Below are positions 17,330 to 25,106 of a stretch of DNA of 49,335 nt, piece by piece (position 1 is the stretch's first letter; every line of letters begins with the position of its first letter). The DNA is taken from the NCBI GenBank assembly GCA_029959365.1, contig JASCOA010000009.1:1-49335 (forward strand). The letters are read 5' to 3'. A model generated the notes under the pieces. That model saw only the letters and a program-made list of their open reading frames with translations. It was not told where the DNA came from and searched no databases. A program made the position numbers and the translations under genes. Source of the DNA: Microbacteriaceae bacterium PS02343. GTDB lineage: Bacteria; Actinomycetota; Actinomycetes; Actinomycetales; Microbacteriaceae.

Positions 17330-17617
17330 CGAGGGCTTTCAGCTGGGTGGTGCTCGGGCGCACAGCACAGGTCGAGCAATATTCACACCGATCGTACGAG
17401 GACTGTTACTCGGGGCCCGATGGTGCGTCAGAGAGGATGCAAGGGAAAGCCTGGTCAGCGCATTTTCCGTTCCCCCCTGCCCGCGGACGTGCGGTGGGAA
17501 ACTCGTATTCGATGACAGTGCCGCGCGTCCGCACGGGCACCCCTCCCCATGGGCCCGCCACCCCCATCCGCGGTACGTTGGCCCCTCATCGCCGACGAGT
17601 TCCTTGGGGGAAGCGAT
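17330..17617. other. Divergent intergenic promoter region
   Basis: 288 bases between the minus-strand LuxR-type gene and the plus-strand lipoprotein gene. Candidate -10 sequences are TACGAT on the minus strand near 17392-17397 and TACGTT on the plus strand at 17574-17579, each without a convincing -35. No ORF with codon bias or start signal was seen. Confidence 0.35.
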
Positions 17618-18304
17618 ATGCGTTCGAAGCGTGCTGCCATCGGTGCGGCCGGAGTCCTGATGCTGGTGCTGGCCGGTTGCTCGGCCGGGGAGCCGGAGCC
17701 CACCGAGGCCCCGGAGACGGAGACCAGCCCGAGCGCGACGCCCGAGGCCGCCGCGCAGGCGACCCAGGCCGAGCTCGACGAGCTGTTCACGAGCATCCAG
17801 TTCACGGCCGGCGAGTACGCGACCACCGCCGAACTGCTCGACTCGATCTACCCGGGCCTCACCGCCGAGGACCTGACCTGCCTGGCCCCCTTCGGCGCCG
17901 GCTGGGAGGAGGGCGCCGAGCAGGACGCGACCCCGATCGCCTTCGGCACGAGCATCGACCGCTCGATGACCGCCGTGCTCGTCAGCTCCGGCGACGAGCA
18001 GACCGCCACCGACCTGGTGGCCCAGGCCACCGACGCCCTCGACCGCTGCGCCGAGAGCGAGAACCTGTTCGCCCTGCAGGGCACCCCGGTCAGCACGCAG
18101 CTCTCGCCGGCCGACCCGCAGGTCACCGGCACCGACCAGACCATCGGATGGCGCGTCACCGGCGACGTCGGCGGCTCGCCCTTCGCGCTGGTCGGCACCA
18201 CGGTGCGCGTCGGCGGCGATGTGCTGGCCCTGGTGGGCTGGGACCCGTCGACGAACGAGGACTACGTGCCGCGCGCCACCCAGCTGTTCGTGGACGGCCT
18301 GTGA
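17618..18304 (+). CDS. Putative lipoprotein of unknown function
   Basis: 228-residue predicted lipoprotein. The signal peptide ends in the lipobox LVLAGCS near residue 20, followed by a Pro/Glu/Thr-rich linker (EPEPTEAPETETSPSATPEA) and a globular domain of about 170 residues. Two later cysteines, DLTCLAPFG and LDRCAESEN, may form a disulfide. I recognise no enzymatic family. The ATG has TTGGGGGAA upstream, which decides this start over an in-frame ATG further 5'. Its stop overlaps the start of a second lipoprotein gene (TGATG), so they are co-expressed. The pair lies between two paralogous LuxR-type regulators. Confidence 0.8.
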   Translation: MRSKRAAIGAAGVLMLVLAGCSAGEPEPTEAPETETSPSATPEAAAQATQAELDELFTSIQFTAGEYATTAELLDSIYPGLTAEDLTCLAPFGAGWEEGAEQDATPIAFGTSIDRSMTAVLVSSGDEQTATDLVAQATDALDRCAESENLFALQGTPVSTQLSPADPQVTGTDQTIGWRVTGDVGGSPFALVGTTVRVGGDVLALVGWDPSTNEDYVPRATQLFVDGL

Positions 18305-18900
18305 TGCGCGCCCGCATCGTCGCCGCCGGCCTCGCTGCCGCGCTGGCTATGCCCGCACTCGCGGCCTGCTCCGCCGGGGGAGCGGATGCGTTCTGCTCCG
18401 ACATCGAGGCCGCCGGCGGCAGCGGCGTGGACCTGGGCACGCTGCAGTTCTGGCTGCCCAAGGCGCAGCTGCAGCCCGACCTGCAGCACCGCATCTCGCT
18501 CTTCGAGAGCGTCACCCCGCCCGATGACCTCGCCGACGACTGGCAGGCCGTGCACGACCAGTACGTCGAGCTCGAGGCCGCTGTCGCCGAGCTGCCGGCC
18601 GACGGCCTGATCGGCAACGACCTCATCGTCAGCACGAACGAGCTCAGCGACGCCACGGGCCGCATCTCGAGCGCCTTCGCGGAGCACTGCCTCTGCGCGC
18701 GCGGAGGCGCCCCGCGAGCGGGGGGCGCATCTCCGCGGCGGCTACCAGTCCCGGTACCAGTCTTCGCGCACGCGTTGCTCGCCCCGAGCGGATGCGGCGT
18801 AGAACTGCTCAGTGCCCTCACCCCGAACCCAGGCGCGCACCGCTCGTACCCCCGCGCCCCACGCCCCCGTTACCCGCCGTCGCTCCGCCCAGATCGATGA
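18304..18900 (+). CDS. Putative small lipoprotein with suspicious C-terminal extension
   Basis: 198 residues as read. The signal peptide has a lipobox ending LAAC about residue 22, followed by a ~110-residue domain (ADAFCSDIEAAGGSG near the start, ISSAFAEHC near residue 133). After Glu-His-Cys-Leu-Cys the frame runs through a strong hairpin at 18701-18736 and then into Pro/Arg/Ser-rich sequence without domain character, overlapping the next gene by 89 bases. The natural product probably ends near residue 135; a lost stop codon or a sequence error could explain the tail. The function is unknown. ATG overlaps the preceding lipoprotein's stop. Confidence 0.7.
   Translation: MRARIVAAGLAAALAMPALAACSAGGADAFCSDIEAAGGSGVDLGTLQFWLPKAQLQPDLQHRISLFESVTPPDDLADDWQAVHDQYVELEAAVAELPADGLIGNDLIVSTNELSDATGRISSAFAEHCLCARGGAPRAGGASPRRLPVPVPVFAHALLAPSGCGVELLSALTPNPGAHRSYPRAPRPRYPPSLRPDR
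18701..18736. terminator. Strong hairpin inside the lipoprotein reading frame
   Basis: GCGGAG (18701-18706) pairs with CTCCGC (18731-18736), and GCGCCCC (18707-18713) with GGGGCGC (18722-18728), separated by a two-base bulge and an 8-base loop. By strength and GC content it resembles the other terminators of this window. It lies in the tail of the lipoprotein frame and just beyond the stop of a possible minus-strand micro-ORF. Confidence 0.5.
18742..18840 (-). CDS. Possible 32-residue micro-ORF antisense to the small membrane protein
   Basis: Minus-strand frame starting with GTG at 18840 and ending with TAG at 18742, five bases before the hairpin 18701-18736. It would encode a charged, aromatic-ended peptide (EQFYAASARGEQRVREDWYR then DW). 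TACGAG lies a few bases upstream of the GTG, which could be a leaderless -10. Stop-plus-terminator placement is the main support. It overlaps the plus-strand small membrane-protein gene, so at most a tentative call. Confidence 0.25.
   Translation of the reverse strand: MRAWVRGEGTEQFYAASARGEQRVREDWYRDW
18775..18806 (+). promoter_or_regulatory. Promoter for a leaderless small gene
   Basis: TTGCTC (18775-18780) and TAGAACT (18800-18806) with a 19-base spacer. The -10 ends five bases before the GTG at 18812, so the transcript should start at or near the start codon, consistent with the absence of a ribosome-binding site. Confidence 0.4.
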
Positions 18901-19030
18901 CCGCCGCTCCTCGCGGCGCCTGCGCCGCCTCGAGCGCCGCCACAACCCGAAGCACCTCTACTGGCAGCTGGCGGTGGTGCTCGTCGTCGCGGTGCCGGTG
19001 ATCGTCGTCACGGTGCTCGCCCTGCGGTAG
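18812..19030 (+). CDS. Small single-helix membrane protein
   Basis: 72 residues from a GTG. The N-terminal half is basic (RRLRRLERRHNPKHLYWQL), followed by one C-terminal transmembrane segment (LAVVLVVAVPVIVVTVLALR). The topology is positive-inside with a tiny or absent outer part. The basic amphipathic stretch directly before the helix and the leaderless promoter at 18775-18806 support a real gene. Its stop is 6 bases from the convergent stop of the LuxR-type gene. No family recognised. Confidence 0.6.
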   Translation: MPSPRTQARTARTPAPHAPVTRRRSAQIDDRRSSRRLRRLERRHNPKHLYWQLAVVLVVAVPVIVVTVLALR

Positions 19031-19036
19031 GAGCGC

Positions 19037-20638
19037 TCAGCGAGAGGGCTGGCGCAGCAGCCCGGCGATCTCGCGCCGGCTGCGCAGCCCGAGCCGTTCG
19101 AGCGCGTTGGCCACGTGGAAGTCGACCGTGCGCTTCGAGAGGAAGAGCTCCTCGGCGATCTGCGCGCTCGTACGCCCCTCGGCCACGAGCAGTGCGATCC
19201 GTCGCTGCTGCGCCGTGAGCGCCCGCAGCACGTCCGGCACAGCCGGAGCGCGCCGTCGGGCCGCGGCGATGGCCTCGTCGCAGTTGGCGACGAGCTCGTG
19301 CGCCCCGAAGCCCAGCAGCGCCGAGCGGGCGGTCTCGAGCGAGGCGATGCCCGTCGCCGCGTCGCCGAGGCGCGTCTCGACGAGGCCGTGCACGTAGCGC
19401 ACCCAGGCGCGCCCGAGCGGATCGTCGGTGCTGCGCACGCCGGCGAGCATCCGCTCTGCCGCGTCCACCGCCGTGGCGTCGCCGTCGAGCATGCGCAGCA
19501 GCGCCTCGTGCGACCAGTAGTAGGCGCTCTCCGCCGCGCCGGGCTCGCCGCCCCACTCGGTCACGAGCTGCCGCAGGCGTGCGTCGGAGCCTGAGAGCCG
19601 CAGCGCCAGCGCGTGCAGGCACAGCCACTCGTGCCGCGAGTACAGCCGCCGGTAGCCGGGCTGATCCTCGCTCTCGATCAGCTGCAGCAGCACCTGCCCG
19701 TCGTCGGCACTGATCGCCAGCAGCATGCGCGCGTGCAGCAGCGCGGTCTCGGCCACGAGGCTGCGGCGCTCGGTCAGCGCCGCGCGCGCCTCGAGGATCC
19801 GCAGCTCGGCGAGGCGCCGCTCACCGGCGAGCACGGGCTGCAGCGCCCGCATTGACGAGCGGATGCTGCGCATCGTCAGAGCGGATGCATCGCCCAGCAT
19901 CCGCTCCACCGAGCGCGCCTCCAGCGCGGCCCCGTGCCAGTCGCCGTGCCGGTAGCGCGCGAGCGCCAGCTCGGCCTTGGTGGCGGCGAGCCGCGAGGCG
20001 GCGCGCTGGGGGATGAGCCGCACCGCCTGCGCCAGGTCATTGCCCGCCCGGTTCCAGTCACCGAGGCCGGCGAAGACCCGGCCCGTGGCGACGAGCGCGA
20101 GCGCGTGGCCACGGTCGAGCCGGTGCAGCTGCCGCGGCCCCGCGAGCGCCTCGCGCAGCAGCTCGAAGTGCTCGAGCGACTGCGCCGTGTGCCACGCCAC
20201 GAGCGCCCGCGCCCCGGTGGCGTCGAACCACTCGACCGAGCCGGCCTCGGCGTCGAGATGGCCGTCGAAGCGGGCCGCGGCATCCCAGAGCGCCAGGTCG
20301 GCCAGCCGCCAAACCATGGCGACGGCGATGGCCGCGGCGGTCCCCGGCGCCTCGGCGCGCAGCTGCTCGAGCGCTCGGAGCAGCGCCTGCTCGTCGTGGC
20401 CCGTGCGCAGTGCGATCAACGCGTAGGCCGTGCGCCGCCAGGGCCCGTCGGGCAGTCGACTGAGGCTCGGCAGGTGCTCGTCGAGCAGCACGGCGTCGTC
20501 GTCGCGCGCCTCCAGCTCGAGCAGCGCCGCGAGCCCCTCGAGGTCGCCGCTGCGCAGCACCGCCTCGGTGAGTTCAGCCCAGCGCCCGGCCGCCCACGCC
20601 TCCGCGCCGATGCGCTGGAGGGGGTTGGCGGCGGGCAC
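19037..20638 (-). CDS. LuxR-type transcriptional regulator, paralogue of the 15647-17329 protein
   Basis: 533-residue protein with a C-terminal GerE/LuxR helix-turn-helix at about 474-533 (LTAQQRRIALLVAEG, TSAQIAEELFLSKRTVDFHV, ALERLGLRSRREI). The N-terminal ~470 residues are a helical-repeat region with no visible nucleotide-binding motif. It matches the 560-residue regulator in length, order of segments and HTH sequence (EGxTSAxIAxxLFLSKRT), so the two are duplicates. The GTG start lacks a ribosome-binding site, and TAATCT ends six bases upstream, overlapping the ugd stop; leaderless expression is likely, with possible read-through from ugd. The ligand and targets are unknown. Confidence 0.85.
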   Translation of the reverse strand: MPAANPLQRIGAEAWAAGRWAELTEAVLRSGDLEGLAALLELEARDDDAVLLDEHLPSLSRLPDGPWRRTAYALIALRTGHDEQALLRALEQLRAEAPGTAAAIAVAMVWRLADLALWDAAARFDGHLDAEAGSVEWFDATGARALVAWHTAQSLEHFELLREALAGPRQLHRLDRGHALALVATGRVFAGLGDWNRAGNDLAQAVRLIPQRAASRLAATKAELALARYRHGDWHGAALEARSVERMLGDASALTMRSIRSSMRALQPVLAGERRLAELRILEARAALTERRSLVAETALLHARMLLAISADDGQVLLQLIESEDQPGYRRLYSRHEWLCLHALALRLSGSDARLRQLVTEWGGEPGAAESAYYWSHEALLRMLDGDATAVDAAERMLAGVRSTDDPLGRAWVRYVHGLVETRLGDAATGIASLETARSALLGFGAHELVANCDEAIAAARRRAPAVPDVLRALTAQQRRIALLVAEGRTSAQIAEELFLSKRTVDFHVANALERLGLRSRREIAGLLRQPSR

Positions 20639-20644
20639 GAGTCA

Positions 20645-20650
20645 AGATTA
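20645..20650 (-). promoter_or_regulatory. Likely -10 box of a leaderless promoter for the second LuxR-type gene
   Basis: TAATCT on the minus strand, six bases before the GTG at 20638. Its first three bases are the TAA stop codon of the upstream ugd gene, so the regulator may have its own promoter embedded in the ugd end. No clear -35. Confidence 0.4.
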
Positions 20651-21958
20651 GGGGCGCCCCATGCCGAAGTAGGTCCAACCCTCTTCGCGCCATGCGGCCG
20701 CGTCGAGGCAGTTGCGCCCGTCGACGATGATGCGGCCCGCCGCCAGCGACGAGGCATGCTCGGGCGACAGCTCGCGCCGGTACTCGTCCCACTCGGTGAC
20801 CACGATCACCGCGTCCGCATCCTGCAGCGCCTCGTCGCGCGAGGTCGTGTAATCGAGCTGCGGGTGCACGCGGCGGGCGTTCTCGACGGCCTGGGGGTCG
20901 GTCACGATGACGTCGGCGCCGAGGCCGCGCAGCCGCACGGCTACGTCGAGCGCGGGGGAGTCGCGGATGTCGTCCGAGTGCGGCTTGAACGCCGCCCCAA
21001 GAACGGCGACGCGCTTTCCGAAGACCTGGCCGCCGAAAGCCTCGACCACCAGCTGCACGGCCCGCTCGCGCCGGCGCAGGTTGATCTCGTCGACCTCGCG
21101 CAGGAACGCGACGGACTCGCCGCGGCCCAGCTCCTCGGCACGAGCGGAGAAGGCGCGGATGTCCTTCGGCAGGCAGCCGCCGCCGAAGCCGATGCCGGCG
21201 CCGAGGAAGCGGCGGCCGATGCGGGCGTCGTGACCGATCGCATCCGCCAGCTGCGTCACGTCGGCCCCGGTCACCTCGGCGATCTCGGCCATCGCGTTGA
21301 TGAACGAGATCTTGGTGGCGAGGAAGGCGTTGGCCGAGACCTTGACGAGCTCGGCCGTGGCGTAGTCGGTGACGATGAAGGGCGTGCCCTTGGCCACGGA
21401 GGGGTGGTAGACCTCGCGCAGCACATCGGCCGCGCGCGCACCGAGGTCACCGCTGGGCACGCCCGCGACGAGCCGGTCGGGGTCGACCGTGTCCTGCACC
21501 GCGAAGCCCTCGCGCAGGAACTCGGGGTTCCAGACGAGCGTCGCACCGGTGGCCGAGACGCGCGGCTCGAGCGAAGCGGCGGTGCCGACCGGCACGGTCG
21601 ACTTGCCGGCCACGAGATCGCCGGGGGAGAGGTAGGGCAGCAGGCCGTCGATCGCGGCGTTCACGTAGGTGAGGTCGGCGGCGTAGCCGTCCTTCGACTG
21701 CGGCGTGCCGACGCCCACGAAGTGCACGGCGCTGCCGGCCGCCTCGGCCATGTCGGTGGTGAAGCGCAGCCGCCCCGAGGCGATGCCCTCCTTGAGGATC
21801 TCCGGCAGGCCGGGCTCGAAGAACGGCGCCTCGCCGCGCGAGAGCGCCTCGATCTTGCGCTCGTCGACGTCGATGCCGACCACTTCGTGGCCGATCGACG
21901 CCATGGCGGCGGCGTGCACCGCTCCGAGATAACCGCAGCCGATCACGGACAGGCGCAT
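20648..21958 (-). CDS. ugd: UDP-glucose 6-dehydrogenase
   Basis: 436-residue enzyme oxidising UDP-glucose to UDP-glucuronate with NAD+, supplying acidic sugar for exopolysaccharide. The N-terminal Rossmann motif is IGCGYLGAVHAAAMA, Glu149 is in EFLREG, Lys206 and Asn210 in ELVKVSANAFLATK, and the catalytic Cys262 in GFGGGCLPKD. The C-terminal UDP-binding domain contains VAVLGAAFKPHSDDIRDSPA. The ATG at 21958 has a strong GGGGGAA site upstream. The gene is divergent from the tyrosine-kinase operon and lies 9 bases upstream of the LuxR-type gene. Confidence 0.95.
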   Translation of the reverse strand: MRLSVIGCGYLGAVHAAAMASIGHEVVGIDVDERKIEALSRGEAPFFEPGLPEILKEGIASGRLRFTTDMAEAAGSAVHFVGVGTPQSKDGYAADLTYVNAAIDGLLPYLSPGDLVAGKSTVPVGTAASLEPRVSATGATLVWNPEFLREGFAVQDTVDPDRLVAGVPSGDLGARAADVLREVYHPSVAKGTPFIVTDYATAELVKVSANAFLATKISFINAMAEIAEVTGADVTQLADAIGHDARIGRRFLGAGIGFGGGCLPKDIRAFSARAEELGRGESVAFLREVDEINLRRRERAVQLVVEAFGGQVFGKRVAVLGAAFKPHSDDIRDSPALDVAVRLRGLGADVIVTDPQAVENARRVHPQLDYTTSRDEALQDADAVIVVTEWDEYRRELSPEHASSLAAGRIIVDGRNCLDAAAWREEGWTYFGMGRP

Positions 21959-22066
21959 GGGCGTTCCCCCTGAGGTCGTCGGCGACGAACGTCGCCGTGT
22001 CGTTTCTATCAGAGCGGATGCGCGCCGTGCGGCTGGATGTCCCACGGCCCGGTGCCATCGTCTGAC

Positions 22067-22102
22067 TAGACTGCAGCTGTATGCCGGGGCTCCGACGGAG
22101 CC
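22067..22102 (+). promoter_or_regulatory. Probable promoter and leader hairpin of the kinase operon
   Basis: TAGACT (22067-22072) fits the actinobacterial -10. About 15 bases later the leader holds GGCTCC-GAC-GGAGCC (22088-22102), a 6-bp stem with a 3-base loop just before the GAGGGGGA ribosome-binding site. The hairpin could modulate translation; that is inference. No -35 motif is evident. Confidence 0.4.
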
Positions 22103-22124
22103 GGATAGAGGGGGACTCCGTCAA

Positions 22125-23498
22125 GTGGAGCTACGTGATTACCTGAGAGTGCTGCGCCGAGGATGGCTGCTGATCGTGCTCTTCATCCTCATCGGCGTCG
22201 GCGCGAGTGCAACCTACTCGCTGGTACTGACGCCGCAGTACGAAGCGGGAACGCGCGTGTTCGTGTCGGCCGATAGCGCGTCGAGCGTGAGCGAACTCGG
22301 CCAGGGCAACAATTACACGCAGCAGATCGTCCGGAGCTTCGTCGAGGTCGTCGGCACCGCCGCGGTGCTTCAACCGGTCATCGACGAGTTGAACCTCGAC
22401 ACCACGGTCGGCGTGCTGTCGAGCAAGGTCTCAGCGACGAGCGATCTCAACACCGTGCTTATCAACGTCACTGTGCAGGACCCGGACCCTGTGCGCGCCG
22501 CGGACATCGCGAACGCCGTCACCGACAGCCTCGTCGATGTCGTGGGTACGCTCACACCGCAGACCGCTGAGGGCACGACACCCATCGCAGTGAACACGGT
22601 GCAGCCCGCGACCGTTCCTGAGTCGCCTGTTTCACCGCGCGTGCCCCTCAACATAGCGCTGGGCTTGCTCGTCGGCCTCGCCCTCGGTCTTGGCATCGCG
22701 GTGCTGCGCGAGGTGCTCGACACCCGCGTGCGCGGTGAGCGCGACATCGAGCAGGTGCTCAACGTGCCGCTGCTCGGCGGCATCGCCTTCGATACGAAGG
22801 CCAAGGAGCGCCCGCTCATCGTGCAGGTCGACCCCAAGAGCCCGCGCGCCGAGGCGTTCCGCACTCTGCGCACCAATCTGCAGTTCCTCGAGCTCGGCTC
22901 GACCAGTCGCAGCTTCGTGATCACCAGCTCGCTGCAGAGTGAGGGCAAGAGCACCACCACCGCCAACCTCGCCATCACTATGCGCGACAGCGGCCAGAAC
23001 GTGCTCATCATCGACGCCGACCTGCGGCGCCCCAAGGTGCACAAGTACTTCGGCCTCGAGGGCGCGGTCGGCATGACCGACGTGCTGCTCGGCCGGGTCA
23101 ACCTCGAGGACGCGATCCAGCTCTGGGGCCCGCGCGAGCTCGCGGTGCTGCCGGCCGGCACCATCCCGCCGAACCCGAGCGAGCTGCTCGGCTCGGCAGC
23201 GATGAAGCAGCTGATCGAAGTCCTGTCGACTCGCTATGACACGATCCTGTTCGATGCACCGCCGCTACTGCCCGTGACCGATGCCGCGATCCTCTCCAAG
23301 AGCGCCAGTGGAGCCATCCTGGTGGTCGCCGCGGGGCGCGTGCACAAGCAGCAGCTCGCGGCCGCCGCGAGCGCGCTCGAGAACGTGGGAGCCCGTCTCC
23401 TGGGCGCCGTACCGACTCTGCTGCCGACCAAGGGCCCGGATGCCTACGGCTACGGCCGCTACGGCTACAGCTACTCCTACGAAGAGGGCAAGGACTGA
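22125..23498 (+). CDS. Polysaccharide chain-length regulator / bacterial tyrosine autokinase (Wzz-Wzc type)
   Basis: 457-residue membrane kinase combining a Wzz-like N-terminus with a cytoplasmic BY-kinase. TM1 is about residues 13-35, an outer loop follows, and TM2 is about 170-195 (LNIALGLLVGLALGLGIAVL). The kinase has Walker A SEGKSTTTANLA (Lys275), Walker A' LIIDADLRRP (Asp297, Asp299) and Walker B ILFDAPPLLPVTD (Asp377). The C-terminus is a tyrosine cluster with six Tyr in residues 441-452, the expected autophosphorylation site. GTG start chosen for its GAGGGGGA site; family N-termini begin at this VELRDYLRVL. The stop overlaps the phosphatase gene by one base. It controls polymer length and export. 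Confidence 0.93.
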   Translation: MELRDYLRVLRRGWLLIVLFILIGVGASATYSLVLTPQYEAGTRVFVSADSASSVSELGQGNNYTQQIVRSFVEVVGTAAVLQPVIDELNLDTTVGVLSSKVSATSDLNTVLINVTVQDPDPVRAADIANAVTDSLVDVVGTLTPQTAEGTTPIAVNTVQPATVPESPVSPRVPLNIALGLLVGLALGLGIAVLREVLDTRVRGERDIEQVLNVPLLGGIAFDTKAKERPLIVQVDPKSPRAEAFRTLRTNLQFLELGSTSRSFVITSSLQSEGKSTTTANLAITMRDSGQNVLIIDADLRRPKVHKYFGLEGAVGMTDVLLGRVNLEDAIQLWGPRELAVLPAGTIPPNPSELLGSAAMKQLIEVLSTRYDTILFDAPPLLPVTDAAILSKSASGAILVVAAGRVHKQQLAAAASALENVGARLLGAVPTLLPTKGPDAYGYGRYGYSYSYEEGKD

Positions 23499-24145
23499 TG
23501 GCCTTCGGCGTCGCTTCTGCAGCGCCGAGCGTTCCGGACCCGTTCCGCATCCTCTTCGTCTGCACCGGCAACATCTGCCGCTCGGCCCAGGCCGAGCAGC
23601 TGCTGCGTGCTCGCATACCGGAGCCATTGCAGGGAGTCTTCGAGATCCGCAGTGCCGGAACCGGTGCGCTCGTGGGCGCTCCCATGCCGTCCGAGGCGGC
23701 GCAGCTCTCACGCCGGTACGGTGGTGAGCCGGACGCGCATCGCGGGCGGGACATCACCGTCGATCTGGTTCGCGAGAGCGATCTCGTGCTCGCCATGGCT
23801 GCAGAGCACCGCAGCGGCGCCGTGCAGTTGCTGCCCCGTGCCTCACGCTACAGCTTCATGTTCACGGAGTTCGGCGCCCTGCTCGACGACCTCTCCCGCA
23901 ACCTGCCCGAGCCGTTGCTCGACGAGGCGCTGCCGCAGCATCCGCTCACGACCCGCCTGCGCGCGTTGGTGCGCATGGCCGCCGGGCGACGAGGTTTCCT
24001 GCCAGCCGGGGAGGCGGACCCGAAGGACATCATCGACCCCTACCGTCGCCCGCAGCAGGTGTACGACGACTCGGCGGCGCAAATCTCCGCCGGCATCGAC
24101 CGCATCCTCGACGCTGTCGTGCGCATCGCTGCTCAGGTGCGCTGA
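23498..24145 (+). CDS. Low-molecular-weight protein-tyrosine phosphatase
   Basis: 215-residue LMW-PTP-type phosphatase, probably removing phosphate from the upstream tyrosine kinase. The P-loop C-x5-R is CTGNICRS at Cys22-Arg28, and the general-acid Asp is in DIIDPYRRP at Asp180. It is longer than the typical 150-160 residues because of an extra ~15-residue N-terminus and an insertion (about residues 115-165, LLPRASRYSFMFTEFGALLD onward). The start overlaps the kinase stop (TGATG). Kinase-phosphatase pairing is standard in exopolysaccharide clusters. Confidence 0.9.
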   Translation: MAFGVASAAPSVPDPFRILFVCTGNICRSAQAEQLLRARIPEPLQGVFEIRSAGTGALVGAPMPSEAAQLSRRYGGEPDAHRGRDITVDLVRESDLVLAMAAEHRSGAVQLLPRASRYSFMFTEFGALLDDLSRNLPEPLLDEALPQHPLTTRLRALVRMAAGRRGFLPAGEADPKDIIDPYRRPQQVYDDSAAQISAGIDRILDAVVRIAAQVR

Positions 24146-24146
24146 C

Positions 24147-25106
24147 GTGACCCGTCGTTTCAGCCGTTCCCGGCGGAGTCGACTGCCCGAACGCCCCGGT
24201 GGCAAGCGCATGCTCGCGATCGTCGGGCTCGGTGTGTTCGCGCTCGCCGACATCGCCCTCATCGCCCTCGCTCTCGGCCTCATCAGCGGGGGAGCGGATC
24301 AGGCTGAGCGCAACTCCGCCTCTCCCGCTGCGTCGCTCAGCGCGGAGGCAAGCCCGGAGCCCACTGAGACGCCCGCCCCGATTCCTCCGGCCGCCCCGGT
24401 GCTGCGCGCGCTCGCCGTGGTCGACGGGCAGGTCGCCTGGCGAGCCGAGCGCGGGGACTGCGAGACGCAGGCTGTCATAGAGGTGACCTCCGACGGCGGT
24501 GCCACCTGGATCCCGACGCAGCCGGTGACCACGGGTGGCCGCGAAGTGCTCTGGCTGTGGGCCCAGGACGCGGACTACGCACAGGCCGTGGTGGGCGCGG
24601 GCGATTCCTGCGCACCGACCGGCATCCGCAGCTTCACCTCCGGCGACTTCTGGAACCTCTCCGCCGACACGGTGGGAGAGGCAGCGTACGTGGCTTCGGA
24701 CGGAACGCTCGTGACGCCTGCCGGGTACGTCTCGCCGTGCACATCGCCGACCGATGTCACAGAGCGCGACGATTCGACTGCCGTGCTGTGTGCCGACGGA
24801 ACGGTGCACGAGACGTCGGACGGCGTCTCGTGGGCGAGTGCTGCGGTGCCGGGCGCGGTCGCGTTCGTCGCGGCCGGTGAGGACTATGTCGTCGCCGTGC
24901 AGCAGACGCCCTCGTGCGGGGGCATGGCTCTGGTCACCCTCCCTGTGCCATCTTTGGGGGATGGCGTCGCAGCCTCCGAGCCGCGAGCTTGCCTCTCCGG
25001 TTCGATCGACCCGGCCGCGACGGTCGTGAGCGCAGGCGGGGATTCCGTCTGGCTCTGGTCGGGATCGGAAGTCGGGATGTACAACTTCGCTCAACTGGCG
25101 CTGTGA
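24147..25106 (+). CDS. Membrane-anchored secreted protein with six cysteines, unknown function
   Basis: 319 residues from GTG, one base after the phosphatase stop. A basic N-terminus (RRFSRSRRSRLPERPGGK) precedes one transmembrane anchor at about 30-53 (LAIVGLGVFALADIALIALA), then a Pro/Ala/Glu-rich linker, then a ~220-residue outer domain. The outer domain has six cysteines (in GDCET, DSCAPTG, SPCTSP, VLCADG, PSCGG and RACLSG), compatible with three disulfides, and BNR-like turns SDGGATW and SDGVSW suggesting a beta-propeller-like fold. Its stop overlaps the sugar transferase start (GTGA), so it is an integral part of the biosynthesis operon. No known family recognised. Confidence 0.75.
   Translation: MTRRFSRSRRSRLPERPGGKRMLAIVGLGVFALADIALIALALGLISGGADQAERNSASPAASLSAEASPEPTETPAPIPPAAPVLRALAVVDGQVAWRAERGDCETQAVIEVTSDGGATWIPTQPVTTGGREVLWLWAQDADYAQAVVGAGDSCAPTGIRSFTSGDFWNLSADTVGEAAYVASDGTLVTPAGYVSPCTSPTDVTERDDSTAVLCADGTVHETSDGVSWASAAVPGAVAFVAAGEDYVVAVQQTPSCGGMALVTLPVPSLGDGVAASEPRACLSGSIDPAATVVSAGGDSVWLWSGSEVGMYNFAQLAL

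Noticed and set aside
22121-22130. Upstream in-frame starts of the tyrosine kinase reaching back to 21957
   Set aside because: That extension would lie over the ugd promoter and start; GTG 22125 has the ribosome-binding site and matches the usual family N-terminus.
23607-24146. N-terminal extension of the six-cysteine protein over the phosphatase gene
   Set aside because: The extension is an alternative frame of the phosphatase, Arg/Ser-rich without structure; GTG 24147 gives a proper anchor topology.
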